Part shown: positions 8,253 through 15,456 of the stretch, piece by piece
How the letters are laid out: each line of letters opens with the position of its first letter
Numbering within the stretch: position 1 is the first letter of the stretch
Source: Gemmatimonadales bacterium
Lineage (GTDB): Bacteria > Gemmatimonadota > Gemmatimonadetes > Gemmatimonadales > GWC2-71-9
Reading direction: 5' to 3'
Assembly (NCBI GenBank): GCA_041390145.1
Contig: JAWKQM010000014.1
Coordinates: 18,163-82,162 of the forward strand
DNA: 64,000 nucleotides
Position numbers and translations under genes: made by a program
The notes under the pieces: model-generated
The model's database searches: none
Seen by the model: the letters and a program-made list of their open reading frames with translations, nothing else
What the model was told of the DNA's origin: nothing

Positions 8253-8773
8253 TCATCCTTGTCCCGTTCGCCTCGGGCATCGCGCTCCGCCGCCCCGCCG
8301 CCCTCACCGCCTCCCGCGCTGAGCTGCGACACGCCGGGCGCGCCGCCCTCGCCGTACACCAGCGTCCCGCCGCTGTGGCCGACCTGGTAGCCCGCCACGA
8401 GCAGTCCGAGCGTGGCCACTGTGGCGACCGCCCGCATGCCCCGGCCAGTGGCGCCGCGAACAAGCCCCGCAGCGCTGAGGCCGAAGACAACGCCTGAAAA
8501 GATCAGGAAGCGCTCGGCGGCTTCCTCGTGTGCCTCGATGCGCTGCTCGCCCACGATGTCTTCTGCCCGCTCCTCCTGATCCTGCCCCGTTTCGAGGGAG
8601 GCCCAGGCGCTCAGGGTCAGGGCGCCGGCCATGACCACGGGAACTGCCCAGGCCCGAAGCGGCGCGACGCCGCGACGCACGGCCCAGAGCGCGCCGAGCG
8701 CGGCCAGGGGAAGGAACGCCATCAGCACGATGGGGAAATGAACAACGGCAGGGTGCAGCGGATCAGGCAACAT
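8249..8773 (-). CDS. DUF2231-type four-helix membrane protein
   Basis: 174 residues. HPAVVHFPIVLMAFLPLAALG at the start and the layout of four membrane helices with conserved His residues match the DUF2231 family, whose function is unknown. The cytoplasmic or periplasmic tail is glycine-rich and charged (GGGEGGGAAERDARGE). ATG 8773 has GGAGG seven bases upstream; the longer frame to 9028 overlaps the divergent regulator. The 130-base divergent region with the LuxR-type gene probably contains both promoters. Confidence 0.68.
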   Translation of the reverse strand: MLPDPLHPAVVHFPIVLMAFLPLAALGALWAVRRGVAPLRAWAVPVVMAGALTLSAWASLETGQDQEERAEDIVGEQRIEAHEEAAERFLIFSGVVFGLSAAGLVRGATGRGMRAVATVATLGLLVAGYQVGHSGGTLVYGEGGAPGVSQLSAGGGEGGGAAERDARGERDKDD

Positions 8774-8903
8774 GGTCAGCCTCCGGTATTGGGTTGGCTG
8801 CACGATAGGAATCGGTGTCGGTCCGCACCATCCGACAGTTGACGTATGGTGGTGCCCGAGGGGGAATCCGACCCGGTGTCCGACAGATGACGGAGGCGTC
8901 AGG

Positions 8904-9437
8904 ATGGACGATCGCGACGAAGACCAATGGAAGCGGACCGTGGCCATCCTCATGGTGGTCATCGGCTTGGGGGGCATCATCGACCTGGCGCTGGATCGGC
9001 CCGACCGATGGCTCTCCCCCCACGTCATTTATGAAGTCGCCCTCGTCCTCGCCTCCCTCGCCACCGCGCTCTGGCTGGCCCGTGGCTGGGGGAGCGCGGC
9101 CGCTACCAACCGCGCACTCCGGCAAAGCCTGACGGAACGGCGGGCGGAGCGCGATGCCTGGCGTGCAAGTGCCGAACAGGCACTCGCCGGGCTGGGGGCG
9201 GCCATCGACGCCCAGTTCACGATATGGGGGCTCACGCCGGCCGAGCGGGAGGTCGCGTTGCTGGTGCTCAAGGGGCACGGGCACAAGGAGATAGCGGTCC
9301 GGACCGGCCGGAGTGAACGCACGGTCCGGCAGCATGCCGGGGCGGCGTATGAGAAGGCAGGGCTGGGCGGGCGGGCGGAACTCGCGGCCTTCTTCCTGGA
9401 GGGCGTCGCACTTCCGCCAGGGAGGACGCCGGGCTGA
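8904..9437 (+). CDS. Membrane-anchored LuxR-type transcriptional regulator
   Basis: 177 residues. Two hydrophobic helices at the N-terminus (about 14-32 and 44-62) are followed by a helical linker and a C-terminal LuxR/GerE helix-turn-helix: LTPAEREVALLVLKGHGHKE, IAVRTGRSERTVRQHAG, AYEKAGLGGRAELAAFF. There is no receiver domain, so the protein is a membrane-tethered one-component regulator whose signal is unknown. The start at ATG 8904 has CGGAGG upstream. It is divergent from the DUF2231 membrane protein, a plausible target. Confidence 0.8.
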   Translation: MDDRDEDQWKRTVAILMVVIGLGGIIDLALDRPDRWLSPHVIYEVALVLASLATALWLARGWGSAAATNRALRQSLTERRAERDAWRASAEQALAGLGAAIDAQFTIWGLTPAEREVALLVLKGHGHKEIAVRTGRSERTVRQHAGAAYEKAGLGGRAELAAFFLEGVALPPGRTPG

Positions 9438-9509
9438 GGAGGCGGGTTGACGGAATTTCTGCCCGGGAGCCGTAGGGTGCGGACGAACAACCTTGTCTCG
9501 AGGTGAACC

Positions 9510-9839
9510 ATGCGGTTCAATCCCAGAATCTGGACGCCGATCGCACAGGTCCTGACCGCCATCAACGTGGTCGCGGTCTATTTTGCCGCCCAGAGCACCG
9601 AGCCCGTCCACGCCGTGCTGCACGGGGCCCTCGGTGCGGCGTGCATGCTGTGGGCGGAACGACTCCGGGCGCGCACCATCCGGGATCGCTACGACGCAGA
9701 GATGGCGCAGGCAGAACTCCTGCCGGGTGAGATGGACCACGTCCACAACGAGCTGGCCGAACTGCAGGAACGGCTCGATTTTGCCGAGCGCATGCTGGCC
9801 CAGCGGCGCGAGGAAGATCGTATCCCCAGAGATGGGTGA
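9510..9839 (+). CDS. Small membrane protein with C-terminal coiled coil, paralogue of the one at 7021
   Basis: 109 residues: two hydrophobic helices (about 8-27 and 36-48), then a charged helix with LLPGEMDHVHNELAELQERL followed by DFAERMLAQRREEDR. The last 40 residues align with the end of the 94-residue protein at 7021-7305, while the membrane parts differ. Function is unknown. Its stop overlaps an alternative start of the next gene by ATGA. Confidence 0.7.
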   Translation: MRFNPRIWTPIAQVLTAINVVAVYFAAQSTEPVHAVLHGALGAACMLWAERLRARTIRDRYDAEMAQAELLPGEMDHVHNELAELQERLDFAERMLAQRREEDRIPRDG

Positions 9840-9865
9840 CCCACGACCAATCCCATGGAGTTCTC

Positions 9866-10336
9866 ATGATGATCCCTCGGCGGTTTCTTCCTGCCTTCCT
9901 CGTCGCCCTCTGCCTCGGAGCGCCCTCCACGGTCAGGGCGCAGACCGGCGTCGCCATGTCGCCCGACGCCGAGGGCGTGTCACGCGCGGCGCGGGACTAT
10001 ATCGAAGCGTTCTATGAGGGGGATTCCACCAAGATCGTCCGCAGCATCAGCCCGACGGTGGTCAAATACGGCTACTACATCCCGCGGGGTGACTCGACCT
10101 ATCATGGCACGGGGATGTCGTACGCCGAGATGCTCGACTATGTCCGGAAGGTGAAGGCCAGCGGGCGCGCGACCCCGGCAAGTGCGCCCCGTGAGGTGGT
10201 GCTGCTGGAGGTATTGGATCAGGTTGCGGCGGCCAAGGTGGTGGCGTGGTGGGGGACGGACTTCCTGCACCTGGCCAAGATCGACGGGCGGTGGATGATC
10301 ACCCAGGTGATCTGGCAGAGCCCGCCCAGGTCCTGA
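9866..10336 (+). CDS. Exported NTF2-like (lumazine-binding-2 type) protein
   Basis: 156 residues with a signal peptide (FLPAFLVALCLGAPSTVRAQ). The mature part begins ARDYIEAFYEGDSTKIVRSI and ends with KIDGRWMITQVIW, the start and end strokes of SnoaL/NTF2-like cone folds of the lumazine_bd_2 group, which are usually small secreted proteins of unknown ligand. The start at ATG 9866 or 9869 follows GGAG; an upstream ATG at 9836 overlaps the previous stop but would put ten extra residues before the signal. Confidence 0.7.
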   Translation: MMIPRRFLPAFLVALCLGAPSTVRAQTGVAMSPDAEGVSRAARDYIEAFYEGDSTKIVRSISPTVVKYGYYIPRGDSTYHGTGMSYAEMLDYVRKVKASGRATPASAPREVVLLEVLDQVAAAKVVAWWGTDFLHLAKIDGRWMITQVIWQSPPRS

Positions 10337-10617
10337 AAACACAACGCCCGTCCAGTGTGTAGCACCGGGCGGGTCGATGGTTCTTGGCAGTTTGATCACC
10401 CGGTCTGCTCTGCTACCCCGGGGCCCGAAGGCTATGTCGATTGCCCTCAAGGTAACGGATCCCCCTCCAGAACGCCAGTGGCGAGTTGTCCCCGCCCTGC
10501 CAAGGGCCTATTGTTCGCCCCGGCGGCCCCCATGGTCGCCCATCTACCGTTGACCGCCTCGGCAGCCCCCGTCTCTGGAAAGGCCTCCCGCGGTTGCGCT
10601 CATCAGCAAGGAACGCC
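10337..10617. other. 281-base gene-free stretch before the DEAD-box helicase
   Basis: There is no credible gene. A weak stem (CGCCCG at 10345 with CGGGCG at 10366) could end the upstream gene. The remaining 200 bases are likely promoter and a long 5' leader of the helicase; such leaders are common in cold-induced helicase mRNAs. No known riboswitch consensus was recognised. Confidence 0.3.
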
Positions 10618-12348
10618 GTGCCTTTCGCCGCTCTGAACCTTCATCCGAACCTGCTCAAGGGCATCAAGGAACTCGGATTCACCCGCCCCACCCCGATCCA
10701 GGCCGATTCGATTCCCCCGGCCCTCGAAGGCCGAGATCTCCTGGCCTGCGCCATGACCGGCAGTGGCAAGACCGCCGCCTTCGTCCTCCCCATCCTGCAG
10801 CGGCTCATGGACACGAAGCGGGGCACCACCCGCGCCCTGATCCTGAGCCCGACGCGCGAGCTGGCCCTCCAGATCCTCGAAGACATCAACGACCTGGCCG
10901 TCCACACGCCCGTCACCGCCGCCGCCGTCTATGGCGGCGTCGGCATGAATCCGCAGGAGCATGCGCTCCGGAGCGGCGTGGACATCGTCGTGGCCACGCC
11001 TGGCCGTCTGCTGGACCACATGAAGCAGCCCTACGCCAAGTTTTCCGGGCTCGAAGTCCTCGTCCTCGATGAGGCCGACCGGATGCTCGACATGGGGTTC
11101 CTCCCCGACATCAAGCGCATCATGCGCCATATCCCCGCCAAGCGTCAGACGCTGTTCTTCAGCGCCACGATGCCGGGCCCCATCGCCGCCTTGACCCGGG
11201 AACTCCTCAACAACCCTGCCCTGATCAACCAGGCAAGGAAATCAGCCCCGGCCATCGGCATCACCCAGGCGGTCTACCCGGTGCGGCAGGAACTGAAGGC
11301 GGGGCTCTTCCTGGCGCTGCTTTCCAAGGGCGACATGCGCGAAGCGCTGGTCTTTACCCGCACCAAGCACCGGGCCGACCGCCTGACCAAGCACCTCATC
11401 CGTGAAGGCATCAAGGCGGAGCGGATTCACGGCAACCGGTCGCAGGCGCAGCGCACCGAGGCGCTGGCCGGCTTCAAGAGCGGCAAGTACCGGGTGCTGG
11501 TGGCCACGGATATCGCCGCGCGGGGCATCGACGTGGAGGAACTCGGCCACGTGGTGAACTTTGACGTGCCGAAGGTGCCGGAGGACTACATCCACCGGGT
11601 CGGCCGGACGGCGCGCGCCGAGGCCACGGGGGACGCCTTCACCTTCGTGTCACCGGAGGAGGAGGGGGACCTCCGCTCCATCGAGCGTGCGGTCGGCAAG
11701 CGTCTGCCCCGCGTCACCCTGCCCGACTTCGACTACGCCGCCAAGCAGAGCGTCCAGCTGGAAGTCCCGCTGGCGGAGCGCATTGCCACCATCCGCGCCA
11801 AGAAGGCGGAGGACCGGGCGCGGGCCAAGGCCAAGGCGGCGCGACGCGCGGCGCACGAAGCCACCCAGGGACGCCCGTCGAGCGTGCCGGCCAAGAAGTC
11901 GAGCGGCGGTTCGCGCCGGGCGGTCCTCGCGACCACGCGGCGGGAACTCCCGCTAGTCACACCGCAGCCACTGCCAGCGGAGGATGACCGCGATGAACTC
12001 ACGCACTGGAAACCTGGTCGGCGCCATCCTGCTTCTCGCCTTCTTCGCCGGGCTCGGCGTGCGGAGTTCCCTGGCCGCCACAGGCGCGGAACTCACCGGC
12101 GGCCAGCGCGCGGTCACCCTGCTCCAGTGGTGGTACGCGGTGCTGGCGGCCCTCGCCATCATCGGCCTCCTCCTCCGGCAGGCAGGCACCCGCCTGGTGC
12201 TCTTCGCCTGGGCCGCCATCTTCACCACCCGCAACGCGCTGACCCCGGTCTTCCTGGGTGGCAAGGGCATCGGGCTCGCCGTCGCGGGCGGCGCCATCGG
12301 CCTCGCCATTTCGGTCGGCGTGCTCTACCTCGCGTTTCGGGCGCTTGA
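10618..12348 (+). CDS. DEAD-box RNA helicase (RhlE-like); true C-terminus uncertain
   Basis: ATP-dependent RNA unwinding. All core motifs are present: Q motif GFTRPTPIQ, Walker A AMTGSGKT, PTRELA, VLDEADRMLD, FSATMP, then TDIAARGID and HRVGRTARA in the second RecA domain. A basic, Lys/Ala/Arg-rich tail follows (about residues 380-440), as in RhlE. GTG 10618 has AAGGA upstream. Oddity: the frame stays open to 12348, overlapping the next gene by 365 bases, and the last ~120 residues have the Arg/His/Pro/Gly composition of a shadow frame. A stop lies in another frame at 11954-11956, so a one-base indel or an artefact may hide the real end near there. Confidence 0.85.
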   Translation: MPFAALNLHPNLLKGIKELGFTRPTPIQADSIPPALEGRDLLACAMTGSGKTAAFVLPILQRLMDTKRGTTRALILSPTRELALQILEDINDLAVHTPVTAAAVYGGVGMNPQEHALRSGVDIVVATPGRLLDHMKQPYAKFSGLEVLVLDEADRMLDMGFLPDIKRIMRHIPAKRQTLFFSATMPGPIAALTRELLNNPALINQARKSAPAIGITQAVYPVRQELKAGLFLALLSKGDMREALVFTRTKHRADRLTKHLIREGIKAERIHGNRSQAQRTEALAGFKSGKYRVLVATDIAARGIDVEELGHVVNFDVPKVPEDYIHRVGRTARAEATGDAFTFVSPEEEGDLRSIERAVGKRLPRVTLPDFDYAAKQSVQLEVPLAERIATIRAKKAEDRARAKAKAARRAAHEATQGRPSSVPAKKSSGGSRRAVLATTRRELPLVTPQPLPAEDDRDELTHWKPGRRHPASRLLRRARRAEFPGRHRRGTHRRPARGHPAPVVVRGAGGPRHHRPPPPAGRHPPGALRLGRHLHHPQRADPGLPGWQGHRARRRGRRHRPRHFGRRALPRVSGA

Positions 12349-12376
12349 AGCGCCCGGGGAGACGCCCGCCGCATGA
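11984..12376 (+). CDS. Four-helix membrane protein of unknown function
   Basis: 130 residues with four hydrophobic helices (about 10-30, 46-64, 70-90, 96-118), including LVLFAWAAIFTTRNALTPVF. It looks like a small integral inner-membrane protein and no family was recognised. It overlaps the 3' extension of the helicase frame; the normal membrane-protein composition of this frame argues that this is the coding one here. Its stop overlaps the next start by ATGA. Confidence 0.6.
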   Translation: MTAMNSRTGNLVGAILLLAFFAGLGVRSSLAATGAELTGGQRAVTLLQWWYAVLAALAIIGLLLRQAGTRLVLFAWAAIFTTRNALTPVFLGGKGIGLAVAGGAIGLAISVGVLYLAFRALEAPGETPAA

Positions 12377-12774
12377 CTTCCTCCACAGACGCCACCCCGA
12401 TCCCGGTGCGCGTGCGCGCCGCCGACGGGGCCGCGCGCGACGACGGATGGGTGCGCACCGAACACCGTCCCTTTGCAGCCCGTGTCGGCGAGGGGTTGTT
12501 GATCGCCGGCGTGGGCACCGCCATCGGCGTGCTCCTGCTGCCGGTTCCACTGGTGCACATCTTCGGGGTCATCTTTGCCTTGACCACCTGGTGGTTTGCC
12601 CTGCAGCGCGTCCGAACCGACACCGTTGTGGTGAGCGTCGGCGGCACCTGCCCGCACTGCGGCACCAACGAAAACTTCTTTGCCGGCTTTGGCCGCAAGC
12701 GCTACCGGCTGCCGATCTCCACCTCCTGTCCCTCGTGTTCGCACGCCCTCAGCCTCGAGCCACTTCCCCGATGA
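12373..12774 (+). CDS. Membrane protein with C-terminal zinc ribbon
   Basis: 133 residues. One or two hydrophobic helices (about 40-75, LLIAGVGTAIGVLLLPVPLV and VHIFGVIFALTTWWFAL) precede a cytoplasmic CxxC...CxxC unit (TCPHCGT and TSCPSCSH), a typical zinc ribbon. Function is unknown; zinc ribbons of this kind usually mediate structure or protein/nucleic-acid contacts. It is joined by four-base overlaps to the membrane gene before and the glutathione peroxidase after, so it is part of a co-translated chain. Confidence 0.62.
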   Translation: MTSSTDATPIPVRVRAADGAARDDGWVRTEHRPFAARVGEGLLIAGVGTAIGVLLLPVPLVHIFGVIFALTTWWFALQRVRTDTVVVSVGGTCPHCGTNENFFAGFGRKRYRLPISTSCPSCSHALSLEPLPR

Positions 12775-13253
12775 CTCTGTACCAGATCAAGGTCACCACC
12801 ATCGACGGCACGTCGATTCCGATGTCCACCTACAAGGGCCGCGTCCTGCTGATCGTGAACGTGGCCAGCAAGTGCGGCTTCACCCCGCAGTACGCCGGGC
12901 TCGACGCCCTCTATCGGAAGTACAAGGAGCGGGGACTGACTGTCCTCGGGTTCCCCTGTGACCAGTTCGGCAACCAGGAGCCGGGCGACGAGGCGGAAAT
13001 CAAGAAGTTCTGCTCCCTCACCTATGACGTGACCTTCCCGATGTTCTCGAAGATCGAGGTCAACGGTCCCGGCACCCATCCCCTGTACGCGCATCTCAAA
13101 GCCGCGCGGCCGGGCCTCCTCGGCACCGAAGCGATCAAGTGGAACTTCACGAAGTTCCTCGTTGGCCGGGACGGCGCGGTGCTCAAGCGGTACGCGTCCA
13201 CCGACACCCCGGACGACATCGAACCGGACATCGTCCCGCTCCTCAAGCAGTGA
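12771..13253 (+). CDS. Glutathione peroxidase family protein (Cys type)
   Basis: 160 residues, thioredoxin fold. The peroxidatic Cys is in NVASKCGFTPQY, with the Gln of LGFPCDQFGNQEPG and the Trp/Asn of IKWNFTKFLV completing the catalytic tetrad; Cys replaces the Sec of animal enzymes. Bacterial Cys forms reduce H2O2 or organic peroxides, generally using thioredoxin. There is no signal peptide, so it is cytoplasmic. The ATG at 12771 overlaps the upstream stop (ATGA), which fixes the start against a long shadow frame extending to 12258. Confidence 0.92.
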   Translation: MTLYQIKVTTIDGTSIPMSTYKGRVLLIVNVASKCGFTPQYAGLDALYRKYKERGLTVLGFPCDQFGNQEPGDEAEIKKFCSLTYDVTFPMFSKIEVNGPGTHPLYAHLKAARPGLLGTEAIKWNFTKFLVGRDGAVLKRYASTDTPDDIEPDIVPLLKQ

Positions 13254-13281
13254 CCCGACCCGTCAGAAAGGCGGTTGCTTG

Positions 13282-13443
13282 ATGGGAAAGCTCATGGCAC
13301 TCGTCGGCACCACCATCGGCGGCGGGATCGGCTGGTGGCTGGGCGCGCGGGCGGGCGTGATGACCGCCTTCATCTGCAGCATGGTCGGCACCGGCATCGG
13401 GCTCTATGCCGCCCGGCGCTTCACGCAGGACTACCTGGAATGA
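13282..13443 (+). CDS. 53-residue glycine-zipper membrane peptide
   Basis: Two short hydrophobic segments rich in small residues (LVGTTIGGGIGWWLGARAG and SMVGTGIGLYAARRF) form a GxxxG-type helical hairpin. It starts at ATG 13282 after AAAGGCGG and ends in a four-base overlap with the EamA transporter start. Function is unknown; small glycine-zipper proteins often oligomerise in membranes. Confidence 0.55.
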   Translation: MGKLMALVGTTIGGGIGWWLGARAGVMTAFICSMVGTGIGLYAARRFTQDYLE

Positions 13444-14285
13444 ACGGCGGCCAACGCACGGTCGTGCTCACGAGCCTTGCGCTGGTCGCCTTTGCCGGGA
13501 ATTCGATTCTCTGCCGGATGGCCCTCGGCGGTGCGTTGATCGACCCTGCCGGGTTCACGGCGGTGCGTCTCGCGTCGGGGGCCCTCACGCTCTGGCTGCT
13601 GCTCGCCGCACGCGGCGGCGGCCTGCCGAGGCTCGAGGGTCACTGGGCGTCCGCCGCCGCCCTCTTCACCTATGCGGCGGCATTCAGCCTCGCATACGTC
13701 TCCCTTGATGCCGGCACCGGGGCGCTCATTCTCTTCGGCGCCGTCCAGGTGACGATGCTCCTCGCCGGGCTGCGCGCCGGGGAACGGCCCCGCCCGTTCG
13801 AGTGGATCGGACTGGCGCTCGCCCTCGCCGGACTCGTCGTCCTGGTGCGCCCGGGGATCTCCGCGCCCGCACCGGTGGGGGCCACGCTGATGGCGGCGGC
13901 CGGGATCGCGTGGGGCGTCTACTCCCTGCGGGGGCGCGGAAGCCGGGAACCCCTTCGGAACACCGCGGGCAACTTCATGATGGCGGCACCGGTGGCCGTC
14001 CTCCTGGTGCCGCTCGCCGGCGGACTCGGCACCTGGACCGCGAGCGGCGTCGGGCTTGCCGTGGCCTCTGGCGCGCTTGCCTCCGGCGTCGGCTACGCAA
14101 TCTGGTATGCCGCCCTGCCCGCCCTGACCGCCACCCGGGCCGCGCTGGTCCAGCTGCTGGTGCCGGTCCTTGCGGCGGCCGGGGGAGTGGCACTCCTTTC
14201 CGAGGCCATCCCGCTGCGCCTCCCGGTGGCCGCCGCCCTGGTACTGGGCGGGGTGGCGCTGGCGGTTACCGCCAGATCCTCCTGA
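13440..14285 (+). CDS. EamA/DMT-superfamily transporter
   Basis: 281 residues with ten predicted membrane helices in two five-helix EamA repeats. The start motif ALVAFAGNSILCRMAL, SLDAGTGALILFGAVQVTML and the second-repeat YAALPALTATRAALVQLLVP are the family signatures. DMT proteins move small metabolites across the inner membrane; the substrate is not evident. It starts at ATG 13440 (ATGA overlap) and is followed 17 bases later by dimethylargininase. Confidence 0.85.
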   Translation: MNGGQRTVVLTSLALVAFAGNSILCRMALGGALIDPAGFTAVRLASGALTLWLLLAARGGGLPRLEGHWASAAALFTYAAAFSLAYVSLDAGTGALILFGAVQVTMLLAGLRAGERPRPFEWIGLALALAGLVVLVRPGISAPAPVGATLMAAAGIAWGVYSLRGRGSREPLRNTAGNFMMAAPVAVLLVPLAGGLGTWTASGVGLAVASGALASGVGYAIWYAALPALTATRAALVQLLVPVLAAAGGVALLSEAIPLRLPVAAALVLGGVALAVTARSS

Positions 14286-14302
14286 CCCGGAAGCCTGCCC
14301 CA

Positions 14303-15085
14303 ATGCCAATCGCCCTGACCCGCGACGTCAGCCCCGCCATGCACCTCTGCGAGCTCAGCCATCTGGCGCGCACGCCCATCGACCACGACCGCGCACTCGC
14401 ACAGCACGCGGCGTACGAGCAAGCCCTCATGGAACTCGGCTGTCACGTGCATCGGCTGCCGTCGGATGAGTCCATGCCCGACGCCGTGTTCATCGAGGAC
14501 ACGGCGGTGGTGGTCGATGAAATTGCGGTGATCACCCGCCCCGGCGCGAAGTCCCGACGGGTGGAGACTGAGGCGGTGACCGGGGCCCTCGGGCGCTATC
14601 GATCGCTCAAGGCCATTGAGGCGCCCGGCACCGTCGACGGCGGCGACGTGCTGCGGGTCGGGCGGACCTTCTATGTCGGCGACTCCGCGCGGAGCAACCG
14701 CGACGGCATCGCGCAACTCGGCGAACTGCTCGCACCCTACGACTACCGGGTGGTGCCGGTCGTCACGCGGGACTGCCTCCACCTCAAGACGGCGGCGACC
14801 GTCGCCACGACGGGCGTGGTGGTCCTGAACCCGGCGTGGGTGGACCGCACCCTGTTCGAGCACGTCACGGTAGTGGAGGTGGACCCCGGCGAGCCCTTTG
14901 CCGGGAACGTGCTCCAGATCGGGGACGCGACCATCTGTGCGGCGGCGTTTCCGCTGACCAACCGTCGCCTCGCCGAAGCCGGGGTCGCCGTGCGGACGGT
15001 GGACATGTCGGAATTCGCCAAGGCGGAAGGGGGCGTGACCTGCTGCAGCGTCATTTTCCAATCGACGGAGGGACCGGCCACATGA
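14303..15085 (+). CDS. Dimethylargininase / amidinotransferase-family hydrolase (DDAH)
   Basis: 260 residues, close to bacterial DDAH (about 255). It has the pentein fold with the substrate-Asp motif FIEDTAVV, HLKTAAT (catalytic His) and the nucleophile Cys in the C-terminal GGVTCCSVIF. It would hydrolyse N-omega-methylated arginine to citrulline and methylamines; related arginine deiminases differ in length. It probably belongs to the overlapping gene chain from 11984, since the next gene starts inside its stop. A long upstream extension in the same frame is a shadow of the transporter. Confidence 0.85.
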   Translation: MPIALTRDVSPAMHLCELSHLARTPIDHDRALAQHAAYEQALMELGCHVHRLPSDESMPDAVFIEDTAVVVDEIAVITRPGAKSRRVETEAVTGALGRYRSLKAIEAPGTVDGGDVLRVGRTFYVGDSARSNRDGIAQLGELLAPYDYRVVPVVTRDCLHLKTAATVATTGVVVLNPAWVDRTLFEHVTVVEVDPGEPFAGNVLQIGDATICAAAFPLTNRRLAEAGVAVRTVDMSEFAKAEGGVTCCSVIFQSTEGPAT

Positions 15086-15456
15086 CCTTCGCCCGGCGCG
15101 TGTTCACGGTGGCCTGGATCTACGGCTTCGCGTCGCTGCTCCCGATGTATGTCATGGAAGGGTGGTACATGGAACGCCTCCCGCCGGCGCTCACGCACCC
15201 GGAGTTCTACTACGGGTTCATCGGCGTGGCGCTGGCCTGGCAGGTGCTGTTCTTCCTCATTGCGCGGGAGCCGGCGCGGCTGCGGCCGGCGATGCTTCCG
15301 GCCGTGCTCGAGAAGCTGGGGTGGGGGTTCGCGGTGCTGATCCTGGTGTTGCAGGGGCGGGCCCCGAGCTTCTTCGTGCCCGCCGCGGTGATCGACCTGG
15401 TGCTGGCCGTCCTGTTCGTGATGGCGTGGCGAAGGGTCGGTCAGGAAGGGGCGTGA
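15082..15456 (+). CDS. Four-helix membrane protein of unknown function
   Basis: 124 residues with four hydrophobic helices (about 7-25, 43-60, 75-92, 97-114). The motif YGFIGVALAWQVLFFLIARE followed by a polar P-A-R-L-R-P loop recurs in small uncharacterised membrane proteins. It overlaps the DDAH stop by ATGA, and its end overlaps the convergent efflux gene by 16 bases. No function was assigned. Confidence 0.6.
   Translation: MTFARRVFTVAWIYGFASLLPMYVMEGWYMERLPPALTHPEFYYGFIGVALAWQVLFFLIAREPARLRPAMLPAVLEKLGWGFAVLILVLQGRAPSFFVPAAVIDLVLAVLFVMAWRRVGQEGA

Noticed and set aside
10337..10617. Riboswitch before the DEAD-box helicase
   Set aside because: No known aptamer consensus was recognised and helicases are not typical riboswitch targets.
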